Source: Bordetella genomosp. 5 (lineage in GTDB: Bacteria; Pseudomonadota; Gammaproteobacteria; Burkholderiales; Burkholderiaceae_B). From it: DNA of 64,000 nucleotides. A program made the translations under genes and the position numbers. Below the pieces are notes generated by a model. It ran no database searches and was not told the DNA's origin. It was given only the letters and a program-made list of their open reading frames with translations. This document shows, one piece after another, positions 57,502 through 64,000 of the stretch; position 1 is the first letter of the stretch; each line of letters starts with the position of its first letter. The DNA lies in the NCBI RefSeq assembly GCF_002261475.1, contig NZ_NEVN01000005.1, positions 1 through 64,000 of the forward strand, written 5' to 3'.

Positions 57502-57951
57502 ATGTGGTTCTGGTTCGGCATGGCAGCGCTCGCGCTTATCGGCGAGCTGAGTTCCGGCACTTTCTATCTGCTCCTGGTGGCACTGGGCATGCTCGCGGGC
57601 GGCCTGGCCGCCTGGGGCGGTCTCGATCTGCAGTGGCAGATCCTCATCTGCGCGGGCGTCTCACTGGTGGGCCTGCTCGTGCTGCGCCGCTCCGGCGTGC
57701 TCAAGAAGCGCGAGGTCGACGCCGAAGGCAATGCCGACGTCAACCTCGACATCGGGCAGCCCGTCGACGTGCAGAACTGGTCCGCCGACGGCGATGCGCG
57801 CGTCTGGTACCGCGGCGCGCACTGGCAGGCGCGGCTGGCCGAAGGGGCGCCGCGCGTCAGTGGCGCGCATCGCATCACCGCGGTGCGGGGCTCCGTGCTG
57901 GTCCTCACGCCGCGCAACGACGCGCCGGCCGGCGCGCCCGCGGCGCGCTGA
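57502..57951 (+). CDS. NfeD-family membrane protein
   Basis: A 149-residue protein with two to three N-terminal membrane helices (to about 70) and a soluble C-terminal OB-fold domain (about 80-145; INIGQP-type start DIGQPVDVQNW). NfeD proteins pair with SPFH proteins and are thought to support membrane quality control with FtsH-like proteases. The SPFH gene follows 46 bases later. Confidence 0.9.
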   Translation: MWFWFGMAALALIGELSSGTFYLLLVALGMLAGGLAAWGGLDLQWQILICAGVSLVGLLVLRRSGVLKKREVDAEGNADVNLDIGQPVDVQNWSADGDARVWYRGAHWQARLAEGAPRVSGAHRITAVRGSVLVLTPRNDAPAGAPAAR

Positions 57952-57997
57952 GACTCATGCGCGGGCAGCGGGCCCGCGCAATTCTTCTGGAGTGAAT

Positions 57998-58924
57998 ATG
58001 CTGGATATTTCTACCATCGTCTTGCTTGTGGTGCTGCTGCTGGCGCTGATCATCATCGTCAAGGCCATCGCCATCGTGCCGCAGCAGCACGCCTGGGTGG
58101 TCGAGCGTCTGGGCAAGTTCGATCGCGTGCTGTCGCCGGGCGCGGGCTTCGTGATCCCCTTCATCGAACGCGTGGCCTACAAGCACTCGCTCAAGGAAAT
58201 CCCGCTCGACGTGCCCAGCCAGGTCTGCATCACGCGTGACAACACGCAATTGCAGGTCGACGGCGTGCTGTACTTCCAGGTCACCGACCCGATGCGCGCC
58301 TCGTACGGCTCGTCGAACTACATCCTGGCCATCACCCAGCTGTCGCAGACCACGCTGCGCTCGGTGATCGGCAAGCTCGAACTCGACCGCACCTTCGAAG
58401 AGCGCGAGTTCATCAACAGCACCATCGTCGCCTCGCTCGACGAGGCCGCGCTCAACTGGGGCGTGAAGGTGTTGCGCTACGAGATCAAGGATCTCACCCC
58501 GCCCAACGAAATCCTGCGCGCGATGCAGGCGCAGATCACGGCCGAGCGCGAGAAGCGCGCGCTGATCGCCGCCTCCGAGGGCCGCCGCCAGGAGCAGATC
58601 AACATCGCCACCGGCGAACGCGAAGCGGCGATCGCCCGCTCCGAAGGTGAAAAGCAGGCGCAGATCAACAAGGCCCAGGGCGAGGCCGCCGCGGTGGTGG
58701 CGATCGCCGAGGCCAATGCCCGCGCCATCGCGCAGGTCGGCGAAGCGGTCAAGCTGCCGGGCGGCATGGAGGCGGTCAACCTGAAGGTCGCCGAGCAGTA
58801 TGTCGATGCTTTCGCCAAGGTGGCCAAGGAAGGCAATACGCTCATCGTGCCCTCGACCCTCTCCGACATGGGCGGCCTCGTGGCATCGGCCATGTCCATC
58901 GTCAAATCCACCCGCACGCCCTGA
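57998..58924 (+). CDS. SPFH/stomatin-family membrane protein (QmcA-like)
   Basis: A 308-residue SPFH protein: one N-terminal membrane helix (about 6-26), SPFH domain (QHAWVVERLGKFDRVLSPG to about 200), then a long Ala/Glu-rich coiled-coil with EREKRALIAASEGRRQEQIN-type heptads. It is expected to oligomerise at the inner membrane with NfeD. GGAG precedes the start. Confidence 0.93.
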   Translation: MLDISTIVLLVVLLLALIIIVKAIAIVPQQHAWVVERLGKFDRVLSPGAGFVIPFIERVAYKHSLKEIPLDVPSQVCITRDNTQLQVDGVLYFQVTDPMRASYGSSNYILAITQLSQTTLRSVIGKLELDRTFEEREFINSTIVASLDEAALNWGVKVLRYEIKDLTPPNEILRAMQAQITAEREKRALIAASEGRRQEQINIATGEREAAIARSEGEKQAQINKAQGEAAAVVAIAEANARAIAQVGEAVKLPGGMEAVNLKVAEQYVDAFAKVAKEGNTLIVPSTLSDMGGLVASAMSIVKSTRTP

Positions 58925-58973
58925 TTCCATCCTTGCGCATACGGCGCCGCTGCCCCGGGGGTGGCGGCGCCGT

Positions 58974-60152
58974 ATGCGCACTCACGCCATGCTGGCACCG
59001 GTCAATCTGCTCCTCATCACCGCGCTCGCGGCCTTCATCGCGCTCTGCGTGCTGGGGTCGTTGGCACGCAGCGGTATCGCCGGCATTCGCGCGGCGCTCT
59101 GGTCCAATGTCCTGACGATCGTGGCGCTGGTCGCCTTCACCGGCCAGACGCGTCAGGATGGCTGGTGGTTGTCGATCATGTTGGCCAACCTGCTGATGAG
59201 CGGGGGCATCTGCCTGTTCTACGCGGGCTTCCGCCAGTTTCTCGGGCTGGCGGTGCCGTGGCGCCGGCTCGGGCTGGGCCTCGCGCTGCTGATGGGCACG
59301 CTGTTCTTCTTCACCTACGTGCACTGGAACCTCGCCGCGCGCATCGTGGCGGCGTCCGGTCTGCACCTGGTGATCCTGGCGTCCCTGGGCTATCAGATCT
59401 GGTCGCTCGAGCGTAAGCGGGGCTGGCGCTACAGCGAGGTGTTCACGCTCGCGCTCATGGTGACGGCGGTGATCGGCCATGCGGTGCGCATGGTGGTGTA
59501 TGGCGCCGACCTCGAACAGTCGGTGGTGATGATGTCGCCCACCTTCTGGAACGTGCTGTTCCTGTCGCTGGGCGTGCTCGTGATGCCGAGCCTCACGCTG
59601 GGCTTCATCCTGATGATCCACGATCGCATGCTGGCCGAGCGCGAGCGCGAGGCCAACATCGATTTTCTGACGGGCGTGCTGTCGCGCAAGGCCTGGTGGG
59701 GCGAGGTGCAGCGCCTGGGCGCGCAATCGCGCCGTGGCCGCGCCTCGGTCGCCGTGCTGGTCCTCGATATCGATAACTTCAAGCGCATCAACGACAGCTG
59801 TGGCCACGCCGGTGGCGACGCGGTGCTGCGCCACTTCGCCACGCTGGCCGCGACGGCGCTGCGTGCGAGCGATGTGCTGGGGCGCCTGGGCGGAGAAGAG
59901 TTCGTGGTGGCGATGCCGGGGACGTCGCTGCAGGACGCCCGGCTGGCGGCCGAGCGCCTGCTCGCGGCGGTGGCGGCCGTGCCGTGCCGCCATGGCGAGC
60001 ATGTCGTGAGCTACACCTTCAGCGCGGGCATTGCGCGCTGGGACGACGAGCAGACCCTGGCCGACGTGATCGAGCGCGCCGACCGCGCGCTGTATGCGGC
60101 CAAGCAGGGCGGCCGTAACCGCGTGGTGATGGATACCAGCGTCCCGGTGTAG
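58974..60152 (+). CDS. Membrane diguanylate cyclase (GGDEF)
   Basis: A 392-residue protein with about six membrane helices (residues 8-215) and a C-terminal GGDEF domain. The active-site loop is GGEEF (306-310), which is catalytically competent, and RASD (297-300) five residues before it is a proper inhibitory I-site, so c-di-GMP feedback inhibition is expected. No PAS or sensor domain other than the membrane part. Start ambiguous (58974 or 58989). With a flagellar cluster in the same window a motility link is tempting but unproven. Confidence 0.93.
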   Translation: MRTHAMLAPVNLLLITALAAFIALCVLGSLARSGIAGIRAALWSNVLTIVALVAFTGQTRQDGWWLSIMLANLLMSGGICLFYAGFRQFLGLAVPWRRLGLGLALLMGTLFFFTYVHWNLAARIVAASGLHLVILASLGYQIWSLERKRGWRYSEVFTLALMVTAVIGHAVRMVVYGADLEQSVVMMSPTFWNVLFLSLGVLVMPSLTLGFILMIHDRMLAEREREANIDFLTGVLSRKAWWGEVQRLGAQSRRGRASVAVLVLDIDNFKRINDSCGHAGGDAVLRHFATLAATALRASDVLGRLGGEEFVVAMPGTSLQDARLAAERLLAAVAAVPCRHGEHVVSYTFSAGIARWDDEQTLADVIERADRALYAAKQGGRNRVVMDTSVPV

Positions 60153-60170
60153 CGTGCGCGCTGCGCACGC
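60152..60170. terminator. Hairpin between the diguanylate cyclase gene and smpB
   Basis: GCGTGCGC-N3-GCGCACGC begins at the last base of the cyclase stop codon, between convergent genes. No T run. Confidence 0.4.
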
Positions 60171-60230
60171 CCAGGGCGCAAGGGGGCGCCACCCCCGCGC
60201 ACAGGGGCGGGGGCAGGGCGTGGGCCGGGT

Positions 60231-60695
60231 TCAGTCGCGCGGCTTGCTGCGGGTGTCGTGTTTCATGACACGCTCGCGTTCGCGCTGCCAGTCTTTTTCG
60301 CGGGCGGTGTCGCGCTTGTCGTACAGCTTCTTGCCGCGGCCGAGCGCGAAGTCCAGCTTGATGCGGCCGTTTTTGTAGTGCAGATTGAGGGGAACCAGCG
60401 TGAAGCCGCGCTGTTCGACCTTGCCGATCAGCTTGCTGATTTCTTCGCTGTGCAGCAGCAACTTGCGCGTGCGCACGGCGTCGGGATGGATGTGTGTCGA
60501 GGCCGTGGGCAGCGGGCTGACGTGCATGCCCAGCAGGAACAACTCGCCATCGCGTACGATGACGTAGCTCTCCTTGAGCTGCACGCGTCCTTCGCGGATC
60601 GCCTTGACCTCCCAGCCTTCCAGGACCAGGCCGGCCTCAAAGCGATCTTCGATGAAATAGTCGTGCGTGGCCTTGCGGTTTTCGATGATGCTCAT
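60231..60695 (-). CDS. smpB: SsrA-binding protein SmpB
   Basis: A 154-residue tmRNA partner: beta-barrel core with [21 protein letters not shown] and [10 protein letters not shown]-type motif, and a basic C-terminal tail ([21 protein letters not shown]) that enters the ribosome A site. It is required for trans-translation. The tmRNA gene itself was not seen in this window. It is divergent from ratA. Confidence 0.97.
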   Translation of the reverse strand: MSIIENRKATHDYFIEDRFEAGLVLEGWEVKAIREGRVQLKESYVIVRDGELFLLGMHVSPLPTASTHIHPDAVRTRKLLLHSEEISKLIGKVEQRGFTLVPLNLHYKNGRIKLDFALGRGKKLYDKRDTAREKDWQRERERVMKHDTRSKPRD

Positions 60696-60760
60696 AGACG
60701 CAATGAATGGGGCGCGCGATACCGGTAAAATCTTGCCATTCTAGCCATTTGCGATAGCCG

Positions 60761-61195
60761 ATGCACAAAGTCCAACGTTCCGTCCTCGTGCCCTACAGCG
60801 ACGCCCAGATGTTTCAGCTGGTGGCCGATGTCGATAAATACCCGGAATTCATGCCCTGGTGTGGTGGTGCCGAGATCCAGTCGCGTGACGAACACGGCAT
60901 GCAGGCCTCGGTGACGATCAGTTTTGCCGGGCTGAAGCAGCGTTTTACCACGCGCAACACCCACGACTTCCCGCGCCGCATCGACCTCGAGCTGGTCGAT
61001 GGGCCGTTCTCGATGCTGGTGGGGCACTGGGAATTCCAGCCGCTCGCCGAAGATGCCTGCAAGGTGCTGTTCACCATGGAGTACGCGTTCTCGAACCGCG
61101 CGCTCGAGATGGTGGTGGGGCCGGTGTTCAACCGGATTGCCAGCAGTTTCATCGAGTCGTTCACCAAGCGGGCAGGGCAGGTGGATGGCGAGTGA
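60761..61195 (+). CDS. ratA: START-fold protein RatA (ribosome association toxin / CoQ10-type)
   Basis: A 144-residue polyketide-cyclase/START-like protein (HKVQRSVLVPYSDAQMFQLVADVDKYPEFMPWC). In E. coli it was described as a toxin blocking 70S association; in mitochondria the homologue Coq10 binds ubiquinone. The smpB-ratA-ratB order is widely conserved. Overlaps ratB by 11 bases. Confidence 0.94.
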   Translation: MHKVQRSVLVPYSDAQMFQLVADVDKYPEFMPWCGGAEIQSRDEHGMQASVTISFAGLKQRFTTRNTHDFPRRIDLELVDGPFSMLVGHWEFQPLAEDACKVLFTMEYAFSNRALEMVVGPVFNRIASSFIESFTKRAGQVDGE

Positions 61196-61526
61196 GCCTG
61201 GCCACATCGCCGTGAGCGTCTGCTATGCGCGGGCGCACGATGTGTGGTCGCGCGAGCTGCGCCTGCCGGCCGGCGCCACGCTGGCGCGGGCGCTCGCCGA
61301 GAGCGGCTTCGCGCAGGCCTTCCCCGGCGTCGACCCGCTGGCCCACGGCGTGGGCGTGCTCGGTCAGCTGCGGGGTCCCGAGACCGTGCTGGCCGATGGC
61401 GACCGGGTCGAGATCTACCGCGCGCTGAGCTTCGATCCCAAGGAGTCGCGCCGCCGGCGCGATGCCCACCGCCGCGCCACGGCGGCCGCCAAGGGCGGTC
61501 GCACCCGTCCGGCCGGCCTGCTGTAG
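61185..61526 (+). CDS. ratB: RnfH/RatB-family ubiquitin-fold protein
   Basis: A 113-residue small protein with a beta-grasp fold pattern (ISVCYA-type strand VSVCYARAHDVW, DGDRVEIYRAL at the end) and a basic C-terminal tail. It is the usual companion of ratA; its role is poorly known and an antitoxin function is not established. Start ATG at 61185 within ratA's end. Confidence 0.9.
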   Translation: MASEPGHIAVSVCYARAHDVWSRELRLPAGATLARALAESGFAQAFPGVDPLAHGVGVLGQLRGPETVLADGDRVEIYRALSFDPKESRRRRDAHRRATAAAKGGRTRPAGLL

Positions 61527-61584
61527 CCACCGGTTCTCGCCGCTTAATTCGTCCCTGATTTTTGTCCGTGGGCGCCGCCCCGAT

Positions 61585-61600
61585 TGTCTTGCGCAAGACA
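61585..61600. promoter_or_regulatory. Perfect 16-bp palindrome upstream of the valine-degradation operon
   Basis: TGTCTTGCGCAAGACA is a perfect inverted repeat about 140 bases before the operon start. A second, 10-bp palindrome GGCGTACGCC lies at 61611-61620. They may be operators for a regulator; none is encoded nearby in the window. Confidence 0.5.
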
Positions 61601-61640
61601 GCCGGCCGGCGGCGTACGCCGTAACATCGGCGTCGCGGTC

Positions 61641-61659
61641 TTACGTTTACGTCAACGTC
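61641..61659 (+). promoter_or_regulatory. ACGT repeats at 6-bp spacing, LiuR-like operator candidate
   Basis: TTACGTTTACGTCAACGTC contains ACGT at 61643, 61649 and 61655, exactly 6 bases apart, about 80-100 bases before the dehydrogenase start. It resembles the operator style of MerR-family regulators (LiuR type) of branched-chain amino acid degradation genes in proteobacteria; that match is from memory and needs checking. Confidence 0.5.
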
Positions 61660-61739
61660 ATGCCAGAATGGGCATGCGACGGTTCACGAGGCCGCAGCAA
61701 TCCCATAAGACCATACCGACAATAATCAGGAGACGGGCT

Positions 61740-62894
61740 TTGGATCTCGAACTCACCGAAGAACAACGGGCGTTCGCCCAGGCCGCGCGCGACTACGCGC
61801 AGGGCGAGCTCGCGCCGCACGCGGCGCGCTGGGACGCCGAGGGCATCTTCCCGCGCGAGGCCTTCGCCCGCGCCGGCGCGCTCGGATTCTGCGCGATCTA
61901 TGCCAGCGAAGAGATCGGCGGCCTGGGCCTGCCCCGGCTCGACGCCACGCTGGTGTTCGAAGAAATGGCGGCGGTGGACCCGTCGACCACGGCATTCCTC
62001 ACCATTCACAACATGGTCACCTGGATGGTCGGTGAATGGGCCAAGCCCGAGGTCCGGGCGCATTGGGGCCCGCTGCTGGCGAGCGGCGAGAAGCTCGCCT
62101 CCTACTGTCTCACCGAACCGGGCGCGGGCTCGGATGCGGGCTCGCTCTCGACCCGCGCCGAACGCGATGGCGACAGCTACGTGCTCAACGGCGCCAAGGC
62201 GTTCATCTCGGGCGGGGGCGACACCGATCTGCTGCTCGTGATGGCGCGCACCGGCGGCGCGGGCGCGGGCGGGATCAGCGCCTTCGCGGTGCCGGCCGAC
62301 AGCGCCGGCATCACGTACGGCCGCAAGGAAGAAAAGATGGGCTGGAACAGCCAGTCCACCCGGCCCATCACCTTCGAGAACGTGCGCGTGCCGGCCGACC
62401 ACCTGCTGGGCCAGGAAGGCGAGGGCTTCAAGTTCGCCATGAAAGGCCTGGACGGCGGCCGCATCAACATCGGCACCTGCTCGGTGGGCGCCGCGCAGGG
62501 CGCGCTCGATGCCGCGCGCCGCTACATGGACGAGCGGCGCCAGTTCAATCGCAAGCTCTCCGAGTTCCAGGCGCTGCAGTTCAAGCTGGCCGACATGGCG
62601 ACGCATCTCGTGGCGGCGCGCCAGATGGTGCGGCTGGCGGCGTGCAAGCTCGACGCGGGCTCGCCCGACGCGGGCACCTACTGCGCGATGGCCAAGCGCT
62701 TCGCCACGGACATGGGGTTTCAGATCTGCCTCGACGCCCAGCAGATACACGGCGGCTATGGGTATTTGCGGGACTACCCGCTGGAGCGCCTTGTGCGCGA
62801 TACTCGTGTCCATCAGATACTCGAGGGCACCAACGAGATCATGCGAGTGATCGTTGCGCGTCAGTTGTTGGAGAAAGGAGCAGATATACGATGA
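61740..62894 (+). CDS. Isobutyryl-CoA (short branched-chain) dehydrogenase
   Basis: A 384-residue acyl-CoA dehydrogenase very similar in motif content to ACAD8: GRINIGTCSVGAAQGALDAAR and LADMATHLVAARQMVRLAA, with the catalytic base Glu in LEGTNEIMRVIVAR. It would oxidise isobutyryl-CoA to methacrylyl-CoA in valine degradation. The start is a TTG at 61740 with AGGAG 7 bases before it; Met codons further upstream give an unnatural Arg-rich extension. It ends in an ATGA overlap with the next gene. Confidence 0.93.
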   Translation: MDLELTEEQRAFAQAARDYAQGELAPHAARWDAEGIFPREAFARAGALGFCAIYASEEIGGLGLPRLDATLVFEEMAAVDPSTTAFLTIHNMVTWMVGEWAKPEVRAHWGPLLASGEKLASYCLTEPGAGSDAGSLSTRAERDGDSYVLNGAKAFISGGGDTDLLLVMARTGGAGAGGISAFAVPADSAGITYGRKEEKMGWNSQSTRPITFENVRVPADHLLGQEGEGFKFAMKGLDGGRINIGTCSVGAAQGALDAARRYMDERRQFNRKLSEFQALQFKLADMATHLVAARQMVRLAACKLDAGSPDAGTYCAMAKRFATDMGFQICLDAQQIHGGYGYLRDYPLERLVRDTRVHQILEGTNEIMRVIVARQLLEKGADIR

Positions 62895-64000
62895 CTTCCC
62901 CTGTGTTGTTCGAAGAACGGATCGCCGATAACGGCTCGCGCATCGGCGTGGCCACCCTCAATGCCCCGCAGACGCTCAATGGCCTGTCGCTCGAGATGGT
63001 CGACCTGCTCGATGAGCGCCTGCAACGCTGGGCGGTGGATCCGGCCGTGGCGCTGGTGATTCTGCAAGGGGCGGGCGACCGCGCCTTCTGCGCCGGTGGC
63101 GATCTGCAAGGGCTGTATCGCAGCATGAAAGAGCATCAGGGCGAGGGGCCCTGGGCCAATGCCTACGCCCGCAGGTTCTTCGAGCACGAGTACCGCCTCG
63201 ACTATCGCATTCACGCGTTTCCCAAGCCCATCCTGTGCTGGGGCAGCGGCATCGTGATGGGCGGCGGCATGGGGCTGATGATGGGGGCGAGCCATCGCGT
63301 GGTCAGCGAGACCACGCGCATGGCCATGCCCGAGATCACGATCGGCCTGTTTCCGGACGTGGGGGGCAGCTGGCTGCTCAACCGCATGCCCGGCCGCACC
63401 GGCCTGTTCCTGGCGCTGACCGGCGCCAACCTGAATGGCTCCGACGCGTTCTATGCCGGCATGGCGGATTTCCGCCTCGATACGGCGCGCTGGGACGATT
63501 TCAACGAGGCCCTGCTGCACGAGCCCTGGGCGGCCCAGCCGGGCGGCCCGGGCACGGGCAATATCGCGCCGCGTTCGATCAACGACGGCCTGCTGCGCCA
63601 GGTCTTGCTGGCGCATGAGCCGTCCGCGCCGCTCGAGCCGGGTCCGCTGCGTCACAACGCGTTCCTGGTCAACAGCGTGGCCGGCAGCAATCGCCTCGAA
63701 GAAGTGTATGAAGAGATCGCCGAGCTGAAGGATCACGCCGATCCCTGGCTGGCGCGCGCCGCCCAGACCATGCTGGCCGGCTCGCCCGGCTCGGCGCGCC
63801 TGGCGTTCGCGCTGCAGAACCGCCTGCGTCTGCGCTCGCTCGAGGACGTGTTCCGCGCGGAATACGTGGCCGCGCTCGTCGCGACCTCTTACGGCGACTT
63901 CCAGGAAGGCATCCGCGCGCTGCTGATCGACAAGGACAAGCGCCCGCGCTGGCATCCGGCCACGCTCGAAGACGCGACCGATGCCTGGGTGCAGCAGTTC
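62891..64000 (+). CDS. Enoyl-CoA hydratase/isomerase family, 3-hydroxyisobutyryl-CoA hydrolase-like (3' end outside window)
   Basis: The frame is open from the ATG at 62891 to the window end (370 codons). It begins MTSPVLFEERIADNGSRIG and has the crotonase core with the HIBCH-type block PEITIGLFPDVGGSW and an oxyanion-hole pattern FCAGGDLQGLY. HIBCH hydrolyses 3-hydroxyisobutyryl-CoA, two steps after the dehydrogenase encoded upstream, which supports a valine operon. The stop codon lies beyond the window. Confidence 0.88.
   Translation, partial: MTSPVLFEERIADNGSRIGVATLNAPQTLNGLSLEMVDLLDERLQRWAVDPAVALVILQGAGDRAFCAGGDLQGLYRSMKEHQGEGPWANAYARRFFEHEYRLDYRIHAFPKPILCWGSGIVMGGGMGLMMGASHRVVSETTRMAMPEITIGLFPDVGGSWLLNRMPGRTGLFLALTGANLNGSDAFYAGMADFRLDTARWDDFNEALLHEPWAAQPGGPGTGNIAPRSINDGLLRQVLLAHEPSAPLEPGPLRHNAFLVNSVAGSNRLEEVYEEIAELKDHADPWLARAAQTMLAGSPGSARLAFALQNRLRLRSLEDVFRAEYVAALVATSYGDFQEGIRALLIDKDKRPRWHPATLEDATDAWVQQF

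Noticed and set aside
1-64000. Search by eye for tRNA or rRNA genes, insertion sequences, phage genes, toxin-antitoxin or defence islands and CRISPR arrays
   Set aside because: None seen apart from ratA/ratB, which is a conserved core pair and not a mobile module; no regularly spaced long repeats were present.

Overview
This window is a GC-rich (not computed) bacterial chromosome segment with dense, overlapping operons. Gene content and order point to a betaproteobacterium of the order Burkholderiales. The family Alcaligenaceae (Bordetella/Achromobacter-like) fits best, because there is a Bug-type periplasmic binding protein, a folC-SPOR-cvpA-purF operon, a dxr-rseP-bamA-skp-lpx block, and a flagellar layout with fliE divergent from fliF-fliR. 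The family assignment is inference from gene order and protein flavour; no database search was possible.

Positions 1-4405 hold chemotaxis genes on the + strand: the tail of one chemoreceptor ending in a CheR-docking pentapeptide, a small lipoprotein, a second transmembrane receptor and an Aer-type PAS receptor. Positions 4442-15782 (- strand) carry the complete fliFGHIJKLMNOPQR series for the basal body, C-ring and export gate. fliE starts divergently at 16080. A second - strand flagellar operon (21412 down to 16596) encodes FlaG, FliD, FliS, FliT, a second FliK-like protein, a stand-alone FlhB C-terminal domain (FlhX-like) and a small unrecognised protein. A sigma-28-like promoter sits upstream of flaG.

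Positions 21595-26266 form a catabolic island: an IclR regulator convergent with a cupin / Bug-binding-protein / class III CoA-transferase / acyl-CoA dehydrogenase operon. Then come folC-SPOR-cvpA-purF (closed by a strong terminator), dsbB and marC, glnD and map (- strand). The + strand core block follows: rpsB-tsf-pyrH-frr-uppS-cdsA-dxr-rseP-bamA-skp-lpxD-fabZ-lpxA-lpxB-rnhB-rRNA methyltransferase, covering translation, isoprenoid and phospholipid synthesis, outer-membrane assembly and lipid A. ppsR and ppsA diverge, and ppsA ends in a strong terminator. The last part holds a glutamine amidotransferase, nfeD/SPFH, a diguanylate cyclase, smpB divergent from ratA-ratB, and the start of a valine-degradation operon (isobutyryl-CoA dehydrogenase and a 3-hydroxyisobutyryl-CoA hydrolase-like gene cut by the window end).

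I saw no rRNA or tRNA genes, insertion sequences, phage genes or CRISPR arrays. I did not find an evidently new multi-gene system. The most interesting leads are the small orphan gene at the end of the flaG operon, the FlhX/second-FliK pair beside it, several tandem-repeat patches in intergenic DNA, and unassigned palindromes upstream of the cupin and valine operons.
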